NCBI GenBank assembly: GCA_024401365.1
Contig: JAKSLE010000004.1
Span: forward strand, 124,001 to 188,000
Reading direction: 5' to 3'
DNA length: 64,000 nucleotides
Source of the DNA: Bacteroidales bacterium
GTDB taxonomy: Bacteria > Bacteroidota > Bacteroidia > Bacteroidales > Marinilabiliaceae
Shown here one piece after another: positions 25,356 to 34,863 of this stretch. How positions within the stretch are numbered: position 1 is the first letter of the stretch; each line of letters opens with the position of its first letter. Under the pieces are notes generated by a model. The model saw nothing but the letters and a program-made list of their open reading frames with translations. It ran no database searches and was not told the DNA's origin. A program made the translations under genes and the position numbers.

Positions 25356-27938
25356 GTGCATATCAAGAGTATTTCAACACTACTAATATTAATCGTTTGC
25401 GCCGTCTCCATGACAGCGCAAACGATTAACATTAAAAATATCTCCACAGATTTCGAGTCTGGCAACTATGCTAATGTCATCTCCGCACTCGAACCTGTAA
25501 TGGCTAAGAACGACCGCGACGCTAAACAGAATTACTACCTCGGAGCAGCTTACGTCCTCTCTGGTACAAAAAATACCGAGGCTATACGTCGCCTTAAATA
25601 TGCTCAGGTCAAGGGCTTCGTATCCGAAAGCCACTACTACCTGGGCCTGGCTTACCAGCGTAATTATGAGTATGAACTGGCTCAACAGTCTTTCGAGAAG
25701 TATCTCAAGACTTCTAAAACTCATAAATTCGACTCGGAGTGCCATGCCCAAATCGAACAGTGCCAAGTGGCTATCCCACTTTCAAGCAAATTGTTCAAAC
25801 TTCGCGTTATCGACAAGTATCAGGTCCACCAGGATTCAACCTTAATGGTATACCAACCTTCCCGCGAGGTGGGTCAGGTAGCCAAAAATAGCGCTTTCTT
25901 CGAGGATAATATCGACCCTAACGGTATCTTATATCGTACCGAACGCGGCGACGCCGTATTCTTTTCTATGAAGCCCGAGGGCGAGGAGTTCGAACATCTC
26001 TATAAAATGGAGCAACTTCTCGATGGATGGGGCGATGCTATCTTATTGAATGGCCTAAATATCGAGGCTAACGATAAAATGCCGGTCATGATGACCGACG
26101 GAACTACCCTATATTTCTCGTCCGACCGCCTTGGTGGATTGGGCGGATGGGATATTTATCGCACTACCTACGATTCCGAAAACCGTACTTTTACCGAACC
26201 GGTCAACCTCGGCGTGCCGTTCAACTCGCCTGCCGACGACTACTTGTTCGTAGCCGACGAGTTCCGAAACCGAGCTTGGTTCACCTCTAATCGCGAGACT
26301 TCTGCCGATAGCGCAATGGTATACGAAATTCTATGGGATAATAGCGTTATCCGTAGCTTCGCTCAGTCTACCGATGATATACGCAAAGCAGCCGCCTTGG
26401 ATATCGACGACTCCCTCGAACAGATGCGTAAGGATGCTAAAAACGCTTCCGCTACAACACTCAACGGTATGCGAGCTTCCCTAGCTAAACAGTATAGCAC
26501 TACCGTCCAGGAGGATAAATTCCGATTCATCATCTGCGACTCCTTGGTCTATACCCAGTGGGAACATTTCCGATCTACCGACGCCCTCCAGGCTTACCAA
26601 CAGACTTTCGTAATGCAGCAGCAGCACGATAGCCTCCAAAATCTTATGTCCGTAAAGCGTAAGGAGTTCATGAACCTCCTAACCGACGAGGAACGTAATA
26701 CCCAAATAGCTGAGGTGCTCCGCATCGAACGCGACGTATATAACCTCGAGGATAGAATTACTGAACAGAGCGATAAGGTCCGTAACTTGGAACTTTCTAC
26801 TATACAGCGCCTCGCTGAGAGCGGCGACTATATCCCCTTGTCTTCTATCAAAACACAACCTAAGAAAATCTCTTTCAATTGGGACGACCTCTTGGTTGCC
26901 GAGGATTACGAAATGTACGAGGAGGCTTATTTCTCCGACCTAAAGGCTGAACGAGCCCCTTTCTACGCTCCATTGTTCTCTCCTTCCGAAATAGAGGAGC
27001 TGCAACAGGCGGATGATATGCTCGCTTGGGCAGGTATAATGCAGATAGAAATAGTCAAACTTGAGGAGAAACTGAATTCGGGCGAGCCTGTCATTATCCG
27101 TAATAATGAACTGGAGCCTGCCGAAATCAAGGAGCGTGTGCGCTTGCTCAACCGCGCTTCTCTCTCCCTCCATAGCAACGCCATGGAGCAGAAGTTCGAA
27201 ATATACGACGATAAGTGCGAACATTATACTACCGGCCCCGATGCCTCCACTGTCGATTACTCCGAGGTCGAGGAACTTCGAAATAGCGCTAGCCACGACT
27301 TCAGCTTGGTGGAGAGCATAACCCTCGAGGAGTCCGAGGATCAGTTCGCTAAAGCTGGCCTCCTAAAAAAACGTGGCATCAAGTCCTTGGAGCAGGCGTT
27401 GCACCGCTTGGCTATACACCTCGATAGCTCTTTCCCTCTCCCTACTAAGGCTAAGGCTGTCGACCCAATAGGGGGTAGCATAAATAACCCTGTGGGCGAA
27501 GCTCCCGAAAAAGTAATATCTACTCCCGTGGAGCCTGTCGAGCCAATTGCTGAACCTGCCGCCTCTGAGGAGCCTGTAAAGGCTATCCCCGCAAAGGAGG
27601 AGCCCGTAAAGGAGGAACCTAAGGCGGAGCCTAAGGTCGAGGAGCCTGAACCAGTGGCCGAACAACCAAAGGCTACAACTAAAACAGAAGCCCCTAAAAC
27701 AACAACTACAGCCAAAACAACTGGCAAGGTCTACCGAATCCAGTTGGGCGTATTCCGTAATAAACCCGACCAGAAGAAACTTTCTCTCGTGGGCGAAATC
27801 ACAACTGAGGCTATTCCTAGTAAGGGTCTTACCAAATATTACGCCGGAAACTACCCTTCTAAGGAGGCTGCAACTGCCGACCTCGACAAAGTGCATAGCG
27901 CTGGCTTCGGCGGAGCTTTCGTCGTAGAGGCTAAATAA
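25356..27938 (+). CDS. TPR/PD40/SPOR-domain periplasmic protein
   Basis: The frame is open upstream into pyrI, but the GTG at 25356 starts a clear signal peptide (HIK, hydrophobic stretch, cut after MTAQ) 11 bp after the pyrI stop with AAGGGAAA before it, so GTG is chosen (860 residues). Order: TPR-like helices (about 25-155), beta-propeller strands with PD40-type motifs such as LYFSSDRLGGLGGWDIY (about 190-360), long charged helical and coiled-coil region (about 365-690), Pro/Glu/Lys/Val-rich linker (about 710-785), and C-terminal SPOR domain (about 788-860, KVYRIQLGVFRN). SPOR binds denuded peptidoglycan, so this is probably a cell-wall-attached scaffold. Placement in the pyrBI unit is unexpected. 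It is a distant architectural relative of the protein at 60.1-62.1 kb. Confidence 0.82.
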   Translation: MHIKSISTLLILIVCAVSMTAQTINIKNISTDFESGNYANVISALEPVMAKNDRDAKQNYYLGAAYVLSGTKNTEAIRRLKYAQVKGFVSESHYYLGLAYQRNYEYELAQQSFEKYLKTSKTHKFDSECHAQIEQCQVAIPLSSKLFKLRVIDKYQVHQDSTLMVYQPSREVGQVAKNSAFFEDNIDPNGILYRTERGDAVFFSMKPEGEEFEHLYKMEQLLDGWGDAILLNGLNIEANDKMPVMMTDGTTLYFSSDRLGGLGGWDIYRTTYDSENRTFTEPVNLGVPFNSPADDYLFVADEFRNRAWFTSNRETSADSAMVYEILWDNSVIRSFAQSTDDIRKAAALDIDDSLEQMRKDAKNASATTLNGMRASLAKQYSTTVQEDKFRFIICDSLVYTQWEHFRSTDALQAYQQTFVMQQQHDSLQNLMSVKRKEFMNLLTDEERNTQIAEVLRIERDVYNLEDRITEQSDKVRNLELSTIQRLAESGDYIPLSSIKTQPKKISFNWDDLLVAEDYEMYEEAYFSDLKAERAPFYAPLFSPSEIEELQQADDMLAWAGIMQIEIVKLEEKLNSGEPVIIRNNELEPAEIKERVRLLNRASLSLHSNAMEQKFEIYDDKCEHYTTGPDASTVDYSEVEELRNSASHDFSLVESITLEESEDQFAKAGLLKKRGIKSLEQALHRLAIHLDSSFPLPTKAKAVDPIGGSINNPVGEAPEKVISTPVEPVEPIAEPAASEEPVKAIPAKEEPVKEEPKAEPKVEEPEPVAEQPKATTKTEAPKTTTTAKTTGKVYRIQLGVFRNKPDQKKLSLVGEITTEAIPSKGLTKYYAGNYPSKEAATADLDKVHSAGFGGAFVVEAK

Positions 27939-27967
27939 ATTAAGTAACTTAAAAAAATTATCATATC

Positions 27968-28420
27968 ATGACATTCTTAGAGCAACTCACAGAGGATATC
28001 AAGTCTGCAATGAAGGCTCGCGATAGCAAGTCGCTCGACGCCCTCCGCGGAATCAAAAAGGAACTTATCGAAGCTCAGACTAAGGGCACTCAGCACGAAC
28101 TCGACGACGCCGAGATAATGAAGATCCTTCAAAAAATGGTTAAACAACGCCAGGATTCTGCACAACTCTATACCGAGCAGAACCGTCCCGATCTCGCAGA
28201 GGAGGAGTCAGCTCAGGCCGAGGTCATCAGCCGATACCTCCCTAAGGCGCTCTCTAAGGAGGAGGTCGAAGAGGCTCTCCGTAAAATAATTGCCGAGGTA
28301 GGCGCTTCTTCTCCTAAGGATATGGGCAAGGTCATGGGCGTAGCGTCTAAACAGTTCGCCGGCCGAGCAGATGGCAAGATGGTTTCCGAACTGGTTAAGA
28401 GCCTCTTGGCTCAGGCTTAA
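27968..28420 (+). CDS. GatB/YqeY domain-containing protein
   Basis: 150-residue helical protein of the YqeY family (related to the tail of GatB), with SAMKARDSKSLDALRGIKKE and C-terminal KDMGKVMGVASKQFAGRADGKMVSELV. Homologous tails bind tRNA in GatB; the free-standing protein may work in tRNA-dependent amidation or tRNA metabolism, but its role is not established. It follows the SPOR gene after 29 bp and may share its transcript. Confidence 0.93.
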   Translation: MTFLEQLTEDIKSAMKARDSKSLDALRGIKKELIEAQTKGTQHELDDAEIMKILQKMVKQRQDSAQLYTEQNRPDLAEEESAQAEVISRYLPKALSKEEVEEALRKIIAEVGASSPKDMGKVMGVASKQFAGRADGKMVSELVKSLLAQA

Positions 28421-28464
28421 AGGATTCATCACAATTCTTAACATCCTACTCTCGCAAAATGCAC

Positions 28465-28472
28465 TACCTTTG
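28465..28472 (+). promoter_or_regulatory. -7 box of guaA
   Basis: TACCTTTG, 35 bp upstream of the guaA ATG. No guanine riboswitch was recognised in the short leader. Confidence 0.65.
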
Positions 28473-28507
28473 TGCCATTATTGCAAATCATAAAGCGCTG
28501 ATTTAAG

Positions 28508-30304
28508 ATGCAACAAAAAATCATTATCCTCGACTTTGGCGGACAGTACGCTCACCTCATCGCCAATCGAGTTCGCCGTTTGGGCGTTTTCACTGAAATT
28601 CATTCTCCAGCAGCCCCTGTTGAGGAGTTGGCCGGTGCCAGCGGAATCATCTATAGCGGCGGACCTTCAAGCGTGTATGCAGATGACGCTCCTGAGTACA
28701 ACCCCGAGATACTCAACATCCCTGTGCCTAAGCTCGGTATCTGCTACGGACACCAACTTATAGCTCAGCAACTTGGTGGTACTGTTACTCCTGGTAAAGT
28801 CAAGGAATATGGTATTGCCGACCTCCTCGTGGGCGAGGCTAATCACCCGTTGCTCAAAGATATCCCCGCAGCTTCTCCTATGTGGATGAGCCACGGCGAT
28901 GCCGTATCTAAATTGCCAGAGGGCTATCGCATCATCGCTTCTACAAAAGATTGCCCTGTCGCTGCCGTAGCTCTCGACGAACGTAAGATATATGGTATCC
29001 AGTTCCACCCAGAGGTTACTCATAGTAAGTTCGGTATGAAGCTGCTCGACAATTTCGTATCTATCTGCGGATGCGAGCGCAACTGGAACATGAAGAGCTA
29101 TATGCCTCTCATCTCTGAGAAAATCAGAAACGAGGTGGGCAACCGCAAGGTGTTCCTCCTCGTCTCAGGTGGCGTGGATAGCACAGTGGCTTTCGTACTC
29201 CTCAACCGCGTCTTGGGTACCGACCGCGTTATGGGCCTCCATATCGATAACGGTATGATGCGTATGGATGAGAGCCAGAAAATCATCGAATTCCTCAAGG
29301 CCGAGGGTATGCACAACCTCCGCGTAGTGGATGCCACAGATAGCTTCCTCAGTAAATTGGAGGGTATCACCGCCCCAGAGGAGAAACGTAAACGCATCGG
29401 CGCTACTTTCCTCGTAGTCAAGGATGAGGAGATGAAAAAACTCAACCTCGACCCTCAGGAGTGGATGATAGCTCAGGGTACTATCTACCCAGATACTATC
29501 GAGAGCGGCGGTACAAAGAACGCCGATCTTATCAAAACCCACCACAACCGCGTTAAGGAGGTTATGGATCTCATGGCTCAGGGACTTCTCCTCGAACCTC
29601 TGGCCGACCTCTACAAGGACGAGGTTCGTATGCTGGGCGAGGAACTGGGTATACCTCACAACCTCGTATGGCGACACCCATTCCCAGGCCCAGGCCTCGG
29701 AGTACGTATGCTCTGTACCGACGGTAAGGGCGATTTCGCTTCTAATGCCGATGTCGAGGGCCTCGATGCTTACCTCAAGCAGAATAATATCGAGGGAGTT
29801 GTCCTCCCTGTAAAGAGCGTGGGCGTTCAGGGCGACGGCCGTACATACGCACAACCTTTCCTCCTCACTACCAAGAACCTCTCTTGGAAGGAGTGCGAGA
29901 AATATAGTACCGAACTAGTCAACCGATTCAAGGTTATCAACCGCGTCATCTGGCAGGTGGGCACTTCTTCTAATGAAATGCCTAAACTTGTGGCCCAGTA
30001 CGCTACAAAGGATAAGTTCGATACCCTACGTAAATTCGATAATATCTGTACCGAATTCCTTCAGGAGAACGATCTCTACGAGAAGATCTGGCAGATGCCT
30101 GTCGTATTGACACCTCTCAAGGTGGCCGACAAGCCTTGTATCGTTATGCGCCCAGTAAATAGCTCCGAGGCCATGACAGCCAACTTCGCCGAAATCGACC
30201 AAAAACTCCTCGAGGGTCTCTGGGGCCGCTTCGTAGCCGAAGGCGCCGGATCCCTCTGGTACGACGTCACCCACAAGCCTCCAGGCACCATCGAGTGGGA
30301 ATAG
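28508..30304 (+). CDS. guaA: GMP synthase (glutamine-hydrolysing)
   Basis: 598 residues. Amidotransferase domain at 1-190 with nucleophile Cys79 in GICYGHQ and GIQFHPEV holding the His/Glu; ATP pyrophosphatase domain with P-loop SGGVDST (220-226); C-terminal dimerisation domain ending in the family's PPGTIEWE. It aminates XMP to GMP. The length is well above the roughly 510-525 of many bacteria, the additional residues lying in the second half between the pyrophosphatase and C-terminal parts, so it may be the longer form of the enzyme. A strong bidirectional terminator follows. Confidence 0.96.
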   Translation: MQQKIIILDFGGQYAHLIANRVRRLGVFTEIHSPAAPVEELAGASGIIYSGGPSSVYADDAPEYNPEILNIPVPKLGICYGHQLIAQQLGGTVTPGKVKEYGIADLLVGEANHPLLKDIPAASPMWMSHGDAVSKLPEGYRIIASTKDCPVAAVALDERKIYGIQFHPEVTHSKFGMKLLDNFVSICGCERNWNMKSYMPLISEKIRNEVGNRKVFLLVSGGVDSTVAFVLLNRVLGTDRVMGLHIDNGMMRMDESQKIIEFLKAEGMHNLRVVDATDSFLSKLEGITAPEEKRKRIGATFLVVKDEEMKKLNLDPQEWMIAQGTIYPDTIESGGTKNADLIKTHHNRVKEVMDLMAQGLLLEPLADLYKDEVRMLGEELGIPHNLVWRHPFPGPGLGVRMLCTDGKGDFASNADVEGLDAYLKQNNIEGVVLPVKSVGVQGDGRTYAQPFLLTTKNLSWKECEKYSTELVNRFKVINRVIWQVGTSSNEMPKLVAQYATKDKFDTLRKFDNICTEFLQENDLYEKIWQMPVVLTPLKVADKPCIVMRPVNSSEAMTANFAEIDQKLLEGLWGRFVAEGAGSLWYDVTHKPPGTIEWE

Positions 30305-30329
30305 CACAAAATCCACCCTACATAAAACA

Positions 30330-30362
30330 AAAGCCGACATCTTCAGATGCCGGCTTTTTGTT
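30330..30362 (+). terminator. Bidirectional terminator between guaA and the 30.4-kb gene
   Basis: AAAGCCGACATCT (30330-30342) pairs with AGATGCCGGCTTT (30345-30357) with one mismatch; T's follow on the plus strand and also on the minus strand, serving both convergent genes. Confidence 0.88.
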
Positions 30363-30373
30363 ATTTTGATAGA

Positions 30374-32125
30374 TTATTTTCTCTTTCGCGCAATAAAATA
30401 TATGACAACTCCAACTATAATACCCGTCAGTATGCCAACCAGAAGCCATATCGTATCTCCTTCTTCTTCTTCATTATCTGCTTTCTCTATGACGGAATAA
30501 GACTTTTCATCTTCTTCAAAAATTGGCTTTTCATCATTGGCATACACCTTATTTACAACCTGTGGCAATTCTGCAAATATTGCCATCTCACTTTGGCTGT
30601 CCGCATCAAGAATATCGCATAACGACTGACTTACAGGATAAAACCATATTCGGCTTATGCCTACCGTGTCAGACCCCAACCCTCTAATCTTATCTATGAC
30701 AGATATCTCATACCTGCCAGGTCTTAGTATATCCGCCACATTGTTGGCATGAGCAGCATACCAACCGTCATTATTTTTCGAACTTTCTTCGTATGGATAG
30801 GCAGGATATATGTCGCCAAGGTACATTTCTTTACCCCATTCCTCTTCCGAACTCCCAAACCTTACCTTCTTTGCTCTGCCATAATAATACCATAAACTAT
30901 CTCGCTTGAATTGCGACAAATACTCATATCCATCTCGACCTAAACCTCCTTCATCAAATATATTGGCATTTTCATCTACTACCTTGACATCAACATATCC
31001 ATTTGCAAAAAAGGGTCCATAACATGGCTTGTCTAACTTGAAAGATATTTCCCCAGTAACAAATGATGGGTCAAAGGTGATAGTCTTACCATCTTTCACT
31101 TCGTACTCACCATCTTTGTCTTTATCAACTAAATAAAACTTCTCTTTATTCCTTTTGCTTTTCACCCTAGGAAAATCAACATTTAAATAACTATCCTCTT
31201 GGCTGGAAAACTTGAAATACCCTTTGGGCTTATAGTGACGTGCGCTGAATACACTATAATGCATCAAATCATCATGTCGCAATTGCACATCATCCACATC
31301 CATCTTATCGTCTGTTACCAACACAAAACTGCCAATCTCTCCATCTTTCCATGTTCCACCCGTAGATATATCATAGTAGAAATTGTACTCTCCATAGTCA
31401 TAACAGCCACTATATGAGTTCACATCATATTCTACCACAACTTTTGATGTCTCATTAGGCTCAAAGACTAACTCGTGATAGAAGTGTAGCACAGTTGTAA
31501 ATTCGCAGTGCTTGTCGCCAAATACCTCAAAGTTTGTCTCAATGCCTACATTCTTGAGTTCTACTTTTTCGCCGTCTTGCTCTATATCACATCCATAGTA
31601 TCTTCGTTCCCCAACAAGATGATGTTCTAAGACTGTATTGGAATACGCCTCCTTATAGTCACTATATGTCATTACACGCAACTTCTTGTCATACTCTTGC
31701 GCCTCGGAAACTGTCATTGGCATAATATATTGCATGTCCCTTTCGTAAATCTCTATATCCTTGCCAAAGAACATATTATATATCCTATTGTCAAGAACTT
31801 CTGTGTACGCATTGCCACAAATCGAATCACCTTTTTCTATCCTCCAAGGTACATTTATCACAACAGGGAACGCACAAGGTACTACAACAGTGGAGTCTGT
31901 ATTATTGCGAAAAACAAAAACCGCCTTTACATGATTCCCATATGCAGACGTGTGAATATTTTTAAACACCTCCATATATTCCTTTTCCAAAGAAATACTC
32001 TGGTTGGGTTCTTTTACATAAATATTACCATACGTCCAATTGTCTGGGTAAAACGACCCCCCGTCATCCGCCCAAGCAGACAACATCGTCATGATACCAA
32101 CAAATATTGAAAAAAGTCTTTTCAT
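30374..32125 (-). CDS. Secreted or membrane-anchored protein of unknown function, C-terminal membrane helix
   Basis: 583 residues: signal peptide (cut near SAWADD), a large beta-rich extracytoplasmic part, an acidic stretch (EEEEGD), one hydrophobic helix (about 553-577) and a short basic tail RKRK. The N-terminal region (DDGG, SISLEKEYMEVF, VFVFRNNTDSTVVVPCAFP) vaguely resembles DUF4424-type proteins, but I do not recognise the family firmly. Signal peptide plus C-terminal helix with basic tail predicts an inner-membrane anchor with the body in the periplasm. The gene is AT-richer than the flanking housekeeping genes and opens the accessory block at 30.4-40.8 kb. Confidence 0.7.
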   Translation of the reverse strand: MKRLFSIFVGIMTMLSAWADDGGSFYPDNWTYGNIYVKEPNQSISLEKEYMEVFKNIHTSAYGNHVKAVFVFRNNTDSTVVVPCAFPVVINVPWRIEKGDSICGNAYTEVLDNRIYNMFFGKDIEIYERDMQYIMPMTVSEAQEYDKKLRVMTYSDYKEAYSNTVLEHHLVGERRYYGCDIEQDGEKVELKNVGIETNFEVFGDKHCEFTTVLHFYHELVFEPNETSKVVVEYDVNSYSGCYDYGEYNFYYDISTGGTWKDGEIGSFVLVTDDKMDVDDVQLRHDDLMHYSVFSARHYKPKGYFKFSSQEDSYLNVDFPRVKSKRNKEKFYLVDKDKDGEYEVKDGKTITFDPSFVTGEISFKLDKPCYGPFFANGYVDVKVVDENANIFDEGGLGRDGYEYLSQFKRDSLWYYYGRAKKVRFGSSEEEWGKEMYLGDIYPAYPYEESSKNNDGWYAAHANNVADILRPGRYEISVIDKIRGLGSDTVGISRIWFYPVSQSLCDILDADSQSEMAIFAELPQVVNKVYANDEKPIFEEDEKSYSVIEKADNEEEEGDTIWLLVGILTGIIVGVVIYFIARKRK

Positions 32126-32342
32126 AAGCGTAAATTCGTTTTGTACATTATCCTCTCACTCCCCCAAAAAACCAAATACTATCACACCCTATTTAATACA
32201 ATCACATACCTAAATATACTCATTTTTGTCGTTATCAGCAACCCTCCTCATAACTTCAAGTCACAAACATACTCTTTTTCCCCTTTGTTAGCAAGCCCCA
32301 CACAATCTACCTCCCTCTGAAGATCCCCACCCTCCAAAAAAC

Positions 32343-32400
32343 AAAAAACTGCGAGCAACCTTATACCTCCCACTACCCAGCCCCCTACCACAAACACCCC
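32343..32400 (+). repeat. Dispersed intergenic element, copy D
   Basis: A-run plus CTGCGAGCAAC (32349-32359), then CTTATACCTCCCACTACCCA and a CCACAAACACCCC end. Located downstream of the terminator of the minus-strand gene at 32468-34771. Confidence 0.85.
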
Positions 32401-32411
32401 ATAAACTATCA

Positions 32412-32446
32412 ACAAAAAGTCCCGACTCCCACAGGAGCCAGGACTC
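32412..32446 (-). terminator. Terminator of the 32.5-34.8-kb gene
   Basis: On the minus strand AGTCC pairs with GGACT and the inner GGCTCC with GGGAGTC-like bases, followed by a T-run (plus-strand A's at 32413-32418). Confidence 0.7.
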
Positions 32447-32467
32447 AATATATCCTATAACCGTTTT

Positions 32468-34771
32468 CTACTTCTTTACAATCTTCGACCTACGTACAGT
32501 ACCGTCAGATAGCTTTTCTACAACAATATTAACACCCTTCACTCCAGACTTAGATTCTATACGTCTTCCCAATAAATCATAATACACTACTTCACCGTCT
32601 CTCAAAGATGGTTGAGCAATTGCCGTTGTCAATGCCGATGGATCTGTATTTGTAAATACATTAGGATTATCAGTAGCATATATCAATTCCTCTGTTTTCT
32701 GAAGTACAGGGAAAACACCAATCTTCTGATGCCATGGCCCGCCTCCACTCACCTGCTTATTCAGTAGGAATGTGGTTATGCCTGTCATAACATCTCCCTG
32801 GGTTTGTCCTATTGCCGCATCAGGGAAATTAATCTTACTATCGACTGCCATGCCTTCACCATAAAATGATAGGCGATAGTAGTTGTTGCTCATTGTGACT
32901 GTAGCATCACCATCCGCATTATACAAGTACGCAATGGCATACTCACCTCCACTATGTGCATAACAATTTCTTATCGATGCTGTCAGGTTTCTTGAGTTGC
33001 AATCAAGATACCCAAGAATACCACATCCAGATTTTTCTTTGTTGAAAGTAAGAGGGCTGTACGACCCACAATCAGTTATTGAAACTCTACCTTCTGTCGG
33101 TCCATAACCAATAATTCCTCCCAAGCGTGGTTTTATCGAGTTATTTGTTGCAATGTCAATGCTTCCCGTAATAAACCAACTTTGCGACACCTGCAACAAC
33201 TCTTCATTTTGCGAATCTCCCATCACCGCACCTACGACACCTCCTGCGTTAATAGTGAATGCTTGGGGTAGATTGAGAGTATATTTACATGTGCACAATA
33301 TTTCACTGACCGACACGCCTTTATGTATGACACCCTCATCTGTTATCATACTAACAATGCCAATAACCGGACTCGCTCCAAATACAAAAACAGCCTGTTC
33401 ATCGCTTATAACTATATCTCCCATTAATTCAAAATCCGATATCTCAGCACCGTCCCCCACATATCCGAACAAACCAGAATACGTCACATAGTCATCCCCA
33501 CGGAAAGTCTTTTGCTTAATGTCATATATCTTATGCCCATTACCAACAAACTTACCTGTATAAGGTCGTTCATCCTTGTAACCATATCTGCCAATAGGCT
33601 CCCAGTCATCATACTGGTCTAGAGAGACATTCGAAACAAGTTCTCCACATAGATCGGCATGTCCCTCATTAACCGCATCACGAAAAGCCGACAGATCAGC
33701 ACCTGTCGAAATCTTAAATGGGTAGGCTTCCGTACCACAACCTTGTTCGTAGTAATAGACAAGCCTTACACAACTATCATATTTATATTTTGGATCTACA
33801 TCTTCAATTTTAACAGATCCTCTCATATCAAAATAGAGAACACTATTTGGCGATGTCGTCATGTAATAACCACTCTCATAAGAGAAAAGCCCAAGCGTTT
33901 CCCTATTTGTCGTAGGAAGAAATATAGCCCCCGCCTTCTCCATCATAATCCATTTGTCTTTATCCACAACAGTAGATCCAGCCTTAGGGCCTGTATACCC
34001 ATCAGGATAGAGAATCAATCCCTCTTCAGCCACAACTTTCGAATCTTCTATAAGACTATTTATCTTACCAACTTCACGAAGCGATGCAGCATTTTCTCTC
34101 TGATTGAGCAAATAATCCCACTCCTCCGGTGTAAGAAGGGTATACCGTTTTTGTCCATTAGTAGGCATTATTGTAGCCCAATCTTCTTCTGTCTTAAAAG
34201 TAAAATCTTCTCTATCATAACTAAACTTGTCTTCGTACATCAAATATTCTTTCATCAGTATACTCACTGGACGATTAGTTTCTCCTCTGGTACCTAAAGT
34301 TATACATCCATTTTCATCTTTCTGCAAATAATAGATATCAGAAAGATTATAGAGGCTCTCCCACTGGTGCTCAGCCACAAACCATTTATGCGTCGCATAT
34401 GGCATTAATATTCCAGGTTCCGAACCTATCGACTGACTTCTTTTATATTTCAATTCTGCTTCATAAATTAGATTGCCAGCTGTAAATACGACTTGCTTAT
34501 CCGCTGCAACACTAAAAGTATGAGGCTTATAATTTGTTTCTTCCCAACCACAGCCATAATAATACTCTCTCTGCTGTTCTCCTGGATCTTCAGATGGATC
34601 TTGACCTGTTTGGGGTGGCTTTTGCTTCATAACTTTTCCTGAAGACGAAGAGTTATTCGAATTTGGACTTGACACCAAACGAACTCTAGCTCCAACTGTC
34701 TGCCAAGACGAAGACGCCGCCATAAAAATGGCAACAAGAATCAATAACAGAATACTGTTTTTTGTTTTCAT
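32468..34771 (-). CDS. Large secreted surface protein with GLUG-like region and type IX-like tail
   Basis: About 767 residues from the ATG at 34771, which starts a signal peptide (MKTKNSILLLILVAIF...). The upstream in-frame ATG at 34786 is less suitable. After a Ser/Asn-rich and Pro/Gly linker comes a domain with aromatic motifs (YYYGCGWEETNYKPHTFSV), then from about 350 a region with AYPFKISTGADLSAFRDAV and YSGLFGYVGDGAEISDFEL, typical of GLUG-motif, beta-helix-like surface proteins. The last 25 residues (KGVNIVVEKLSDGTVRRSKIVKK) nearly match the end of the 311-residue protein at 39.9-40.8 kb and fit a type IX secretion sorting tail. Ligand unknown; probably a cell-surface adhesion or binding protein. 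Confidence 0.78.
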   Translation of the reverse strand: MKTKNSILLLILVAIFMAASSSWQTVGARVRLVSSPNSNNSSSSGKVMKQKPPQTGQDPSEDPGEQQREYYYGCGWEETNYKPHTFSVAADKQVVFTAGNLIYEAELKYKRSQSIGSEPGILMPYATHKWFVAEHQWESLYNLSDIYYLQKDENGCITLGTRGETNRPVSILMKEYLMYEDKFSYDREDFTFKTEEDWATIMPTNGQKRYTLLTPEEWDYLLNQRENAASLREVGKINSLIEDSKVVAEEGLILYPDGYTGPKAGSTVVDKDKWIMMEKAGAIFLPTTNRETLGLFSYESGYYMTTSPNSVLYFDMRGSVKIEDVDPKYKYDSCVRLVYYYEQGCGTEAYPFKISTGADLSAFRDAVNEGHADLCGELVSNVSLDQYDDWEPIGRYGYKDERPYTGKFVGNGHKIYDIKQKTFRGDDYVTYSGLFGYVGDGAEISDFELMGDIVISDEQAVFVFGASPVIGIVSMITDEGVIHKGVSVSEILCTCKYTLNLPQAFTINAGGVVGAVMGDSQNEELLQVSQSWFITGSIDIATNNSIKPRLGGIIGYGPTEGRVSITDCGSYSPLTFNKEKSGCGILGYLDCNSRNLTASIRNCYAHSGGEYAIAYLYNADGDATVTMSNNYYRLSFYGEGMAVDSKINFPDAAIGQTQGDVMTGITTFLLNKQVSGGGPWHQKIGVFPVLQKTEELIYATDNPNVFTNTDPSALTTAIAQPSLRDGEVVYYDLLGRRIESKSGVKGVNIVVEKLSDGTVRRSKIVKK

Positions 34772-34812
34772 AGTGTTATATTCCAATAGATTATTGTTAA
34801 TTTAACTGATAG

Positions 34813-34845
34813 CAAAGTAAAAAATAATAATTGAAAAAAACAAAA
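34813..34845 (-). promoter_or_regulatory. Promoter of the GLUG-like surface protein gene
   Basis: On the minus strand TTTTG (34841-34845), 20-bp spacer, TTACTTTG (34813-34820), close to the Bacteroidetes consensus. Confidence 0.55.
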
Positions 34846-34863
34846 AAGAAACCCGCCACATAA

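Larger units (their letters stand above)
32126..32467. other. Intergenic region, 342 bp
   Basis: Holds repeat copy D and a minus-strand terminator for the upstream gene. Apart from these the sequence is C-rich on the plus strand, and I see no gene or recognised RNA. Confidence 0.6.
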
